Assembly: GCA_900552455.1 (NCBI GenBank)
Contig: URZX01000007.1
Span: 1-64,000, forward strand
DNA: 64,000 bases
Source: an uncultured Peptococcaceae bacterium
GTDB taxonomy: Bacteria; Bacillota; Peptococcia; Peptococcales; Peptococcaceae
Direction of reading: 5' to 3'
Shown: one piece after another, positions 16,779 through 24,364 of the stretch
How the letters are laid out: each line of letters starts with the position of its first letter
How positions within the stretch are numbered: position 1 is the stretch's first letter
The notes under the pieces: model-generated
Databases searched by the model: none
The model's input: only the letters and a program-made list of their open reading frames with translations
What the model was told of the DNA's origin: nothing
Program-made: the position numbers and the translations under genes

Positions 16779-19727
16779 TTACTGCTTCCTCCTTTGTTCC
16801 AGTGTTGCAAAGAGACTTCTGAGACGGATCTTCACCGTGCCGAGGTTGGAGATCTCGTCGATCTTGATCTGGGTGTAGATATCGCCGCCGGATTCGAGGA
16901 TGTCGCGCATCTCATCGGCAGTGATGGCGTCGAGCCCGCAACCGAAGCTGACGAGCTGGACGACGGACATGTCGGGATTTTCCAGGGCGGTCTTGGCGGC
17001 GTTGTAGAGACGGGCGTGATAGGTCCACTGGTTCAGCACGTGGGTATCCGTGTCGCCGTAGATGAACGGCAGCCCGTCTTCGCTGATGACGACGGTGCCG
17101 AAGCTCTGCACGAGGCGGTCGATGCCGTGGTTGATCTCTGGGTCGACGTGGTATGGGCGACCGGCGAGAATGACGATCGGCAGCTCGTGGATGCGGGCAT
17201 ACTGGATCGCCTGGTCGGCGAAGGCCTTGAGCTTGTCGTAGTAGCCGCGCTGCGCTGCGTAGGCAGCGTCGAGGGCTTCACCAATCTTGCGCCCGCTCAC
17301 GCCAATGCGCTTGGCGAGGTCCTTCGTGAGCTGCTTTTTCATGAATTTTTTATTGTGGACGCCGTAGAAACCGAAGAGGTATTTCTCCTTGTCGATCTTG
17401 CCGACGTTGGCCTCGATGACCTGCGGATAATAGGCGACGACTGGGCAGTTGTAGTGGTTGTCGCTGATCTCCTCGTCGAAGTTGTAGCTGAGGCATGGAT
17501 AGAAAATAAAATCAACGTTCTTCTCCAGCAGCCATTCAATGTGGCCGTGGATGAGCTTGGCAGGATAGCAGATCGTGTCCGATGGGATGGTGTACTGGCC
17601 CTTTGTGAAGAGCTGCTTCGAGCCGAACGGTGAGAGCAGAACGCGATAGCCGAGCTGGTTCCAGAAGGCGGTCCAGAATGGATACATTTCGTAGACGTTG
17701 AGCCCCAGCGGCATGCCGACGGTGCCGTTTGGAAAATCGCCAGCGAGCTGCTCCTTCTTGAGATTGGTGATGAGCTGCTGCTTGTAGAGATAGGCGTTTG
17801 GCAGATCGAGGGCCTTTTTGTCCTTGTTGAGTGGACGCTCACAGCGGTTGCCGGCGATGAGTTCTTCTCCATTTGAGAAATGATTGATCGTGAGCTCGCA
17901 GTGATTCCCACAGCCCTGACAGGTGCGGCTGTAGGTCTGGTAGGAAAATTCATTCAGCGCCACCGGGCCCAGGCAGGTGGTTTCGCCGCTTTGGTTGGCT
18001 TTGGCGTAGAGGGCGCAGCCGAAGGCGCCCATCAGCCCGGCGATGGACGGACGGATGACGTTGCGGCCGATCTCTTTCTCGAAGGCGCGCAGGATGGCGT
18101 CGTTGTAGAAGGTGCCGCCCTGGACGACGATCTTTTTGCCGAGGTCGTCGGCGTCGTTGGCGCGGATGACCTTGTAGAGGGCGTTTTTCACAACGCTGAT
18201 GGAAAGCCCGGCAGAGATGTCCTCAACGCTGGCGCCCTCCTTCTGCGACTGCTTGACGGACGAATTCATGAAGACGGTGCAGCGGCTGCCGAGGTCGACG
18301 GGATGCTCGGAATGGAGGCCGAGCTCGGCAAATTCTGCAACGTCGTAGCCCATCGCGCTGGCAAATGTTGAGATGAACGAGCCGCAGCCGGAGGAGCAGG
18401 CCTCGTTGAGGAAGATCGAGTCGATGGTGCCGTTTTTGATCTTGAAGCACTTCATGTCCTGCCCGCCGATGTCGATGATGAAGTCCACATCCGGCTGGAA
18501 GAACTGGGCGGCGGTGAGATGGGCGATCGTTTCCACGAGGCCGTGGTCCAGCGAAAAGGCTGTCTTAATGAGCTCCTCGCCGTAGCCAGTGACCGCCGAG
18601 GAACGGATGCGCAGCTCCGGATAGGTTTCGTAGAGATATTGCAGCGTCTCTTTAATCATTGCGATCGGCTGGCCGTTGGAATATTCGTAGCGGCTGTAGA
18701 GGAGCTCGCCTGCTTCGCCGATGAGCACCAGCTTAACGGTTGTCGAGCCGGCGTCGATGCCGAGGTAGACGTCGCCCTTATAAGAGGCGATGTCGGCATA
18801 CTCAACGGTGGATTTGGCGTGGCGGGAGAGAAATTCCTCGTACTCTTCTTTGTTTGCGAAGAGGGGCTTCGTCGTCGAGGTGCTTTTGATGGTCATGGTG
18901 TTTTCCTGGAAGCGACGCATGAGGTCGTCCAGATCGAAGGTCATCTCGTTTTTACTGTAGAGGGCTGCGCCCATGGCGACATAATAGCGGGCGTCTTCGG
19001 GGAACACATAGCAATCGTCGGATTCAAGCTTGAGCACATTTTTGAAGGCCGTCTGCAAGCCGGTGAAGAAATTAAGCGGACCACCGAGGAAGATGACCTT
19101 CCCCTTGATCTCGCGGCCCTGGGCCAGACCGCCGACCGTCTGGTTGGCGACGGCGTAGAAAATGCTCATGGCAACGTCTTCCTTCTTTGCGCCCTGGTTG
19201 AGGAGCGGCTGGATGTCGCTCTTGGCGAAGACGCCGCAGCGGCTGGCGATGTCGTAGACGGTTTCCGCCTTGTTGGCGAGGGTGTTCAGCGTTTCCAGGT
19301 CGACGTTCAGGAGCACCGCCATCTGATCGATGAAGGCGCCGGTGCCGCCGGCGCAGGAGCCGTTCATGCGCACCTCTGAGCCGCCGGTGAAAAAGAGGAT
19401 CTTCGCGTCCTCTCCGCCCAGCTCGATGGCGACGTCGATGTCGTCGTGCAGGTCGCTGACGGCGATCTGCGAGGCGATGACCTCCTGGATAAACGGAATG
19501 TTGTACGCCTCGGAGAGGCCGATGCCGGCTGAGCCAGTGACAGCGAAGCGGATGTCTTTGTCATCGACGTCTTTGAGGCGATCTCTGATCTCTTCAACGA
19601 AGCCGACCGCCACCTCCTTGATATTTGAGCGATGCCGTCTGTAGTCTTTGTAGATAATATGTTGATCCTGATCCAATACCACGCATTTCATCGTGGTTGA
19701 TCCCACATCCAGACCAATGCGAATCAA
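16779..19727 (-). CDS. Double-ASKHA acyl-CoA dehydratase activase
   Basis: 982 residues from a TTG start at 19727 preceded by AGGAGG with an 8-nt gap. It has two BadF/BcrA-type ATPase domains: the first begins LDVGSTTMK (about 5) and carries GSCAGGTGAFIDQM, the second begins IDAGSTTVK (about 318) and carries EACSSGCGSFISTF, whose cysteines normally hold the bridging 4Fe-4S cluster of activators. A DUF2229-like region follows (about 660-960). Activators inject an electron into the dehydratase at ATP cost, so this protein should energise the subunit encoded next. Oxygen-sensitive chemistry implies an anaerobe. Confidence 0.88.
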   Translation of the reverse strand: MIRIGLDVGSTTMKCVVLDQDQHIIYKDYRRHRSNIKEVAVGFVEEIRDRLKDVDDKDIRFAVTGSAGIGLSEAYNIPFIQEVIASQIAVSDLHDDIDVAIELGGEDAKILFFTGGSEVRMNGSCAGGTGAFIDQMAVLLNVDLETLNTLANKAETVYDIASRCGVFAKSDIQPLLNQGAKKEDVAMSIFYAVANQTVGGLAQGREIKGKVIFLGGPLNFFTGLQTAFKNVLKLESDDCYVFPEDARYYVAMGAALYSKNEMTFDLDDLMRRFQENTMTIKSTSTTKPLFANKEEYEEFLSRHAKSTVEYADIASYKGDVYLGIDAGSTTVKLVLIGEAGELLYSRYEYSNGQPIAMIKETLQYLYETYPELRIRSSAVTGYGEELIKTAFSLDHGLVETIAHLTAAQFFQPDVDFIIDIGGQDMKCFKIKNGTIDSIFLNEACSSGCGSFISTFASAMGYDVAEFAELGLHSEHPVDLGSRCTVFMNSSVKQSQKEGASVEDISAGLSISVVKNALYKVIRANDADDLGKKIVVQGGTFYNDAILRAFEKEIGRNVIRPSIAGLMGAFGCALYAKANQSGETTCLGPVALNEFSYQTYSRTCQGCGNHCELTINHFSNGEELIAGNRCERPLNKDKKALDLPNAYLYKQQLITNLKKEQLAGDFPNGTVGMPLGLNVYEMYPFWTAFWNQLGYRVLLSPFGSKQLFTKGQYTIPSDTICYPAKLIHGHIEWLLEKNVDFIFYPCLSYNFDEEISDNHYNCPVVAYYPQVIEANVGKIDKEKYLFGFYGVHNKKFMKKQLTKDLAKRIGVSGRKIGEALDAAYAAQRGYYDKLKAFADQAIQYARIHELPIVILAGRPYHVDPEINHGIDRLVQSFGTVVISEDGLPFIYGDTDTHVLNQWTYHARLYNAAKTALENPDMSVVQLVSFGCGLDAITADEMRDILESGGDIYTQIKIDEISNLGTVKIRLRSLFATLEQRRKQ

Positions 19728-19787
19728 TTCAGTATCCTCCTAGTTGATTGAATTCCCCTCAATAAATCTGTAAAAATCCTATCTCTC

Positions 19788-19796
19788 ATTATACCA
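19788..19796 (-). promoter_or_regulatory. Extended -10 promoter of the activase gene
   Basis: Minus strand TGGTATAAT, a consensus -10 with the TG extension, about 60 bp before the TTG start. No convincing -35 is seen, as is usual for extended -10 promoters. Confidence 0.5.
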
Positions 19797-19849
19797 CGAA
19801 AACTGCGCTATGCTAGCAATTTTTCTTAACAAAATCATTTTCAAATGAT

Positions 19850-20050
19850 TTTGTAAATGATTTTGTTAATTAGTAATTAGTAATTTTTAATGATTAATTT
19901 TGGTAGCCTTTCGCTATCGCTCAAGGCGGAAATTATTTCGTGCCTTGCGCATGCACGCAAATAAAATTAAAAGGCTAGAGTCGATGCGACGCGCTAGCGG
20001 CGTATCGATCTCTAGCCAACAACAATTACTAATTACTCATTCATCATTAC
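19850..20050. repeat. Mosaic intergenic repeat, copy 2 (AT-flanked)
   Basis: Inverted AT-rich ends (TTAGTAATTAGTAATT type at 19869-19885 against 20023-20050) enclose the GTAGCC module (19902-19950, GCCTTTCGC...CAAGGC hairpin) and the GGCTAGAG hairpin (19973-20017) also found at 7153. The right end overlaps the last codons of the CNNM/CorC gene. This accounts for most of the ~310 bp without a gene. Confidence 0.8.
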
Positions 20051-21371
20051 TAATTTGAGGAAGAATCTTCATGCGCACGCTGGCGATGCGGTTGTCGCGC
20101 ACGTCCTCGGTGAGAAAGGCGAGGTTATCGATGGTGATGCGCTCGCGCGCGCCTTCCTGCGGAATGTGGCCGAGCTGTTCGATGAGGTAGCCGGAAATGG
20201 TGTCGCAGTCCTCGCTTTCGATGGAGAGCTCCAGCTCTTCGTTGAGATCGTCGATGAGCAGTCCGCCGTCGAGCAGATACTCGTCGGGGCCGATAGCCTC
20301 GATCTCTGGCGCAACGTCGTCGTATTCCTCGTCGATGTTGCCCATGATGGCTTCTACCAGGTCCTCGATGGTGACGATACCGGAGAAGCCCCCGTGCTCG
20401 TCCACCAGGATCGCCATGTGGCGGCGGTTGGCCTGCATATCGCGGAAGAGAGAGTCGGTGGTTTTCGTTTCCGGCACAAAGAACGGCTCGTGGAGCATGG
20501 CGCGAATGTCGAGATCCTCGGGACGGATGTCCTTGCGCAGCTCGATCATCACATCCTTGATGTGGAGCACACCGATGATGTTGTCGATGTCGTCGTCGTA
20601 AACCGGAATGCGATTGTGGCGCGTTGCGAGAATGTCGTCGAGCAGCGTGTCGAAAGGTTCGTTGATGTCAAAGCTCACGACATCGCGACGTGGCACGCGA
20701 ATCTCGCGCGCGGTGCGGTCGTTGAAGGCAAAGACCGAGTCGATCATCTTGCGCTCTTCGTCCTCGAAAAGCCCAGTCTCGCTGCCTTGCTTGAGCAGTG
20801 CCTTGATCTCCTCTTCGGTGACGGCCTCCTCCTGGTCCGTTGTTTTGAAACCGAGGAGCTTCAGCACCACCTTCGTCGATACCGAAAGCAGCTTGATAAA
20901 CGGCGAGAGCACGATGGAGATGTAGTGCACCGGCATCACCGTCAGCATGCAGAAGGCTTCGGCTTTCTGCAGAGCGATGCGCTTTGGCACCAGCTCACCA
21001 AAGACGAGGTTGAAGAACATGAGCAGGAGCGTGACGCCGTTGGAGGCGATGGCTTCTGCATAAGGCAGGCCGCGGCTCGCCAGCCACGCACCCAGCACCG
21101 GCGCAATGCGCGCGGCGGCAGATGCCGATGAATAGAAGCCGGCAAAGGTGATGGCCACCTGGATCGTCGAGAGAAACTTCGTCGAATCGTCGAAAAGCCT
21201 CTCGATGACCTTCGCCTTTTTGTTTCCATCCTCTGCCAGACTGCGGATGCGGTTTTTGTTCACCGATACCACAGCCATCTCTGCCCCTGCAAAGAAGGCG
21301 TTCATGAGGGTGAAGAACAAGAGCAACAACAAGCTGGAAATGATAGAAGTCCCTGTCGGGTCTGCGTCCAT
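20037..21371 (-). CDS. CNNM/CorC-family membrane protein with CBS domains
   Basis: 444 residues from ATG 21371 behind AGGAGG. N-terminal CNNM (DUF21) transmembrane domain (about 1-180, MNAFFAGAEMAVVSVNKNRI is characteristic), a pair of CBS domains (about 200-330, NRIPVYDDDIDNIIGVLHIKD), and a CorC/HlyC transporter-associated domain at the end. Members act in Mg2+/Co2+ efflux or its control, and the old hemolysin name is misleading. The final residues QISNDE and the stop are written by the end of the adjacent repeat, so the native C-terminus may have been altered by insertion. Confidence 0.9.
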   Translation of the reverse strand: MDADPTGTSIISSLLLLLFFTLMNAFFAGAEMAVVSVNKNRIRSLAEDGNKKAKVIERLFDDSTKFLSTIQVAITFAGFYSSASAAARIAPVLGAWLASRGLPYAEAIASNGVTLLLMFFNLVFGELVPKRIALQKAEAFCMLTVMPVHYISIVLSPFIKLLSVSTKVVLKLLGFKTTDQEEAVTEEEIKALLKQGSETGLFEDEERKMIDSVFAFNDRTAREIRVPRRDVVSFDINEPFDTLLDDILATRHNRIPVYDDDIDNIIGVLHIKDVMIELRKDIRPEDLDIRAMLHEPFFVPETKTTDSLFRDMQANRRHMAILVDEHGGFSGIVTIEDLVEAIMGNIDEEYDDVAPEIEAIGPDEYLLDGGLLIDDLNEELELSIESEDCDTISGYLIEQLGHIPQEGARERITIDNLAFLTEDVRDNRIASVRMKILPQISNDE

Positions 21372-21439
21372 AAGACTGATTCCTCCTAAAAAAGTTATTT
21401 TGAAAATAATAACATGAGCGCAAGAAGTTTTCAAGTGCC

Positions 21440-21630
21440 AGTTAGGAGTTAGGAATTAGGAGTGAAGAGTTGATCTTAGTTAGGAGTTAGGAGTGCGGAG
21501 TGAGGAGTTACTGGTGCTGTGCACCAGTTCACAGCTGCGCTGCAAGAAATGCTGTGATAGCGCCGTAGCACCGTCCCCTTGCATCAACCAGCAGAAAAGC
21601 TCCTCATTCCGCACTCCGCACTCCTAACTC
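21440..21630. repeat. TAGGAG-type repeat element, copy 1
   Basis: Terminal inverted repeats made of degenerate GTTAGGAGT/GAGGAGTG heptads (21440-21506, and the complement at 21599-21629) surround a ~85-bp core with hairpins ACTGGTGC-TGT-GCACCAGT (21509-21528 region) and TCACAG/CTGTGA. The core is nearly identical to that at 24244-24330. The left arm contains an additional duplicated heptad block. The whole element can fold as one long hairpin, like a MITE. No coding capacity. Confidence 0.85.
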
Positions 21631-21994
21631 AGGTGCGGTGCACCTCCAGCACGCACACGAAGTACAACAGCGGAATGATGCAGGCGCAGATGTTCTGCAC
21701 GCTGAAATCGAGCACAAGGGAGCAGACGCCGACGGCGAGGGCGACGAAGCCGAAGATCACGGCGTCGAGGCTTTTGGCAGGATTTTTCGCTGCGCGCAGG
21801 CCCAGCGCTCCGCCGACAAATTCCAGGAGGCCATTGGCCACGCTGAAGATCAGCGTCAGCGCGATGAGGGATTTCACCTCTGCTGTCGTTTCGCCGCTGA
21901 GCACAAATACCCCCGTCGTCATGATGCCAACTGCCAGCGTCAGGAGACCGAGCACGATCATTAGCACCGACAATAATTTCAAACCTTTTTTCAC
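21629..21994 (-). CDS. Four-span membrane protein of unknown function
   Basis: 121 residues from GTG 21994, which stands nine bases after AGAAAGG; an in-frame ATG at 22003 touches that ribosome site and is unlikely. Four hydrophobic segments: LLSVLMIVLGLLTLAVGIM, a second around residue 50, VIFGFVALAVGVCSLVL, and ICACIIPLLYFVCVLEV. It resembles small DUF4064-like membrane proteins without firm assignment. It lies six bases after the M20 peptidase stop and is therefore likely co-transcribed. The stop abuts the TAGGAG-type element. Confidence 0.7.
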   Translation of the reverse strand: MKKGLKLLSVLMIVLGLLTLAVGIMTTGVFVLSGETTAEVKSLIALTLIFSVANGLLEFVGGALGLRAAKNPAKSLDAVIFGFVALAVGVCSLVLDFSVQNICACIIPLLYFVCVLEVHRT

Positions 21995-21999
21995 TAGTA

Positions 22000-23277
22000 T
22001 CATCCTTTCTTTATAATTGTACGATGGCAGGCCAATTTTTCAATAGTCAATCGATAAATTTCACGTATTTTTTCGAGATCTTCCACATAAATGTACTCAT
22101 CGGCAACGTGCTCGGTGCTCTCCCGCCATGGGAAAACCGGCCCGAAAGCGACGATGTGCTCCATCGCCCGCGCGTAGGAGCCGCCGCCCATGACCGTCGG
22201 CGGCATGTCGCTGGCGGTCACCTCCCGATACGCTGCCGCCAGCTCGGTGATCACCGGGCCGTTGGCATCCATATACACCGGCGCCATCCAATCCTCTTTG
22301 ACGAGCGCGAGCCCTTGGGCAACGCAGACGCCTTCCAGCGGCGCGAGTACGTCCTGCGGCGAAAACGTCACCGGATAGCGGATATCGAGGTGCATGGTGA
22401 CATTGCCCTCTGCCAGCTCGATCTTGCCAACGTTCAGCGTCAGGCCGCCGCTGGCCCGGTCCTCGAGGGCGATGCCGAGGCCCTCGCCGTTCAGCGCTTC
22501 GCCGATGTGCTCCATATAAAACTGCGCAAAGGGACAATCGTGGGCCGCCGCCTGAGCCATCAGCCTGGTGATGGCGTTATCGCCAAGCTCTGGCATGCTG
22601 CCGTGGGCCGATCTGCCGCGCGTTTCCAGTACAGTGCCGTCCATGAGTACCGCCTGCGCCTGATCGGCGACCATGTTCGTCGCTGTGCCGCCCTGAATCT
22701 CGCGAAAACCTGCGCGCTCCGCCGGCATGGAAAGCGCCACTGCGAGGATGCCCTTTTCGCCGAAGGTGGCCGGAAAGCTGGCGTCTGGTGTGAAGCCGAA
22801 GCCTGGGATCTCCTCCTGCGCTTTGTAGCGCGCGATGTCCGCCCAGGGACCGTCCTCCTCCTGGCTGGCGAGGATCAGTCGCACGCGCTTGTCCAGCACA
22901 AGCTCGCTGTCGAGAATGTCCTTCATGGCGTACATCACCGCCACCGCCGGGCCTTTGTCGTCGACGACACCGCGGCCAAAGAGCTTGCCGTCCGCGATCT
23001 CGCAGCCGTAAGGATCGTGGGTCCAGCCGGAGCCCGGCGGCACCACATCGAGATGCACGAGGATGCCCATCAGCTCCTCACCTGCGCCGATTTCAGCGTA
23101 GCCGTAGTAGCCCTCGTCGTCCAGTTTGGTGCGGAAGCCCAGCCCCTCGCAGATGCCCAGCGCCTTCTCCAGCGCCTCGTACACATAGGGGCCATAGGGC
23201 TTCCCCGGCTCCGGCGCAGCGCCTGTCACACTGGGGATCGCGACGAGCGATCTAATCGTTTCTATCAATAATATCAC
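22000..23277 (-). CDS. M20-family (Sapep/PepV-like) metallopeptidase
   Basis: 425 residues. Zinc-binding landmarks are HLDVVP, then GRGVVDDKGP with the bridging aspartate, and SQEEDGPW with the general-base glutamate pair; a lid domain follows at about 180-310. PepV-type enzymes cleave dipeptides from the N-terminus. In the context of a racemase and DUF917 a role on N-carbamoyl or cyclic-amide products is conceivable. A GTG at 23277 follows GAAAGG closely; a TTG nine bases further in (MIETIRSLVAIPSV) is an alternative start. The leader is nearly identical to that of the racemase gene at 24200. Confidence 0.85.
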   Translation of the reverse strand: MILLIETIRSLVAIPSVTGAAPEPGKPYGPYVYEALEKALGICEGLGFRTKLDDEGYYGYAEIGAGEELMGILVHLDVVPPGSGWTHDPYGCEIADGKLFGRGVVDDKGPAVAVMYAMKDILDSELVLDKRVRLILASQEEDGPWADIARYKAQEEIPGFGFTPDASFPATFGEKGILAVALSMPAERAGFREIQGGTATNMVADQAQAVLMDGTVLETRGRSAHGSMPELGDNAITRLMAQAAAHDCPFAQFYMEHIGEALNGEGLGIALEDRASGGLTLNVGKIELAEGNVTMHLDIRYPVTFSPQDVLAPLEGVCVAQGLALVKEDWMAPVYMDANGPVITELAAAYREVTASDMPPTVMGGGSYARAMEHIVAFGPVFPWRESTEHVADEYIYVEDLEKIREIYRLTIEKLACHRTIIKKG

Positions 23278-23286
23278 TAACCTTTC
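23255..23286 (-). repeat. Translation-start block, copy 1
   Basis: GAAAGGTTAGTGATATTATT, three variable bases and AGAAACGAT: 29 of 32 positions are identical to 24178-24209. The block holds the ribosome site, the start codon and the first codons (MILL-ETI) of the M20 gene, and begins right next to a repeat element. Confidence 0.8.
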
Positions 23287-23496
23287 AGTTTAAATGATTA
23301 ATGATTAATTAGTAATGATTAATTGTGGTAGCCTTTTCGCTTACGCTCAAAGGCGGAAATTATTTTGTGCCTTGCGCACACCACAAAATTTATTCGCTTT
23401 GGCCCGTTAGGGACAAAGCATTCCAAAATTACTCATTAAAAATTACTAATTAAAAATTTGCCAAAAATCAACTCCACACTCCTAACTCCTAACTAA
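23287..23496. repeat. Mosaic intergenic repeat, copy 3 with a TAGGAG-type end
   Basis: AT-rich inverted ends (ATTAATGATTAATTAGTAATG at the left; AATTACTCATTAAAAATTAC and AATTAAAAATTTG at the right) hold the GTAGCC module (23327-23378) and the TTCGCTTTGG module (23392-23430). An orphan TAGGAG-type end (23471-23494) follows, so both repeat families meet here. The racemase stop TAG is formed at that junction. No gene within. Confidence 0.8.
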
Positions 23497-24200
23497 ATGA
23501 TATGTTCTTCGACTATGAGAGAGTCCATTTTCACCTGGAGCTCAAGCATCATCAGCGCGGCCTGGCCTGCTTCGAGCACGGGAACGTCGAGGCCGGAGGC
23601 TTTCAGTATCCCTTCCAGCTCCTCAGCGACATCGATCATGGCGGTGCAGCCGAGGACGATGGCCTCGGCGCCTTTTTCTGTGATCGCCAGACGGCTCTGC
23701 GCAAACAGGCTCTGCACCAGCGCCTCGTGATCGCCCAACGCGAGCACGGGAATGTCGGCGCTGAGGATGGCGCAGACGCGCTCGCCCAAGCCAGCCTTCG
23801 CCACATTTGCCCGCAAAAGCGGGATCACCTGTGGCAGCACGGTGATGATCGCAATGCGATCGGCCAAGTCCAGCGCCAGCTGCAGCACCGGCTCAAAGCC
23901 GCCACACACAGGAATGTCCACACATTCCCGCACAGCGCGCACGCCAGGATCGGCGAAGCAGTCAATAAAGATGCCGTCAAATTCTGCCGCAGACTCCCTA
24001 GCCAGGGCGACCACCTGCGGCAGCGCCATCGCTTCGTCGTATTCACATTCGATCGACGCCGGTCCTTTGCAGATCGCGCGGCCTTCCAGCTCAGTGTTCT
24101 CACTGAGGAACCGCCCCATATAGGCCAGCTCAGCAGGCGTCGCCGCCGTCGTCACAGGATCGAGCACTAATAGTTTGATCGTTTCTGACAATAATATCAC
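23493..24200 (-). CDS. Aspartate/glutamate/hydantoin racemase family protein
   Basis: 235 residues. The two catalytic cysteines of the superfamily are seen in DCFADPGV (about residue 78) and VLGCTAM (about residue 182), the arrangement of cofactor-independent Asp/Glu/hydantoin racemases. LVLDPVTTAATPAEL at the N-terminus is typical of the hydantoin-racemase branch. The GTG at 24200 lies in the repeated start block; a TTG nine bases in is an alternative. It lies downstream of the NCS1 permease and DUF917 gene, which makes a hydantoin or related cyclic-amide substrate likelier than glutamate for cell wall. Confidence 0.85.
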   Translation of the reverse strand: MILLSETIKLLVLDPVTTAATPAELAYMGRFLSENTELEGRAICKGPASIECEYDEAMALPQVVALARESAAEFDGIFIDCFADPGVRAVRECVDIPVCGGFEPVLQLALDLADRIAIITVLPQVIPLLRANVAKAGLGERVCAILSADIPVLALGDHEALVQSLFAQSRLAITEKGAEAIVLGCTAMIDVAEELEGILKASGLDVPVLEAGQAALMMLELQVKMDSLIVEEHII

Positions 24201-24209
24201 TAACCTTTC
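24178..24209 (-). repeat. Translation-start block, copy 2
   Basis: Second copy of the 32-bp block at 23255-23286, again directly downstream (in transcription sense) of a repeat element and again supplying start codon and first residues, here to an unrelated protein. Confidence 0.8.
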
Positions 24210-24214
24210 TTTTT

Positions 24215-24364
24215 AGTTAGGAGTGAGGAGTGAGGAGTGAGGAGTTACTGGTGCTGTGCACCAGTTCGCAGCTACGCTGCAAGAAATGCTGTGATAGCGC
24301 CGTAGCGCCGCCCCTGCATAAACCAGCAAAAAAACTCCTAATTCCTAATTCCTCACTCCTAACT
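24215..24364. repeat. TAGGAG-type repeat element, copy 2
   Basis: A 150-bp element with inverted ends AGTTAGGAGTGAGGA (24215-24229) and the complement at 24350-24364, plus the conserved core found at 21507-21595 (ACTGGTGC hairpin, then GCTGCAAGAAATGCTGTGA). It fills the whole gap between the DUF917 gene and the racemase gene and encodes the last six residues (QLGVRN) and stop of the DUF917 protein. Confidence 0.85.

Noticed and set aside
21440..24364. CRISPR array suggested by TAGGAG repeats
   Set aside because: Heptads are degenerate and contiguous with no unique spacers, there are no cas genes, and the arrays are inverted at the two ends of each element.
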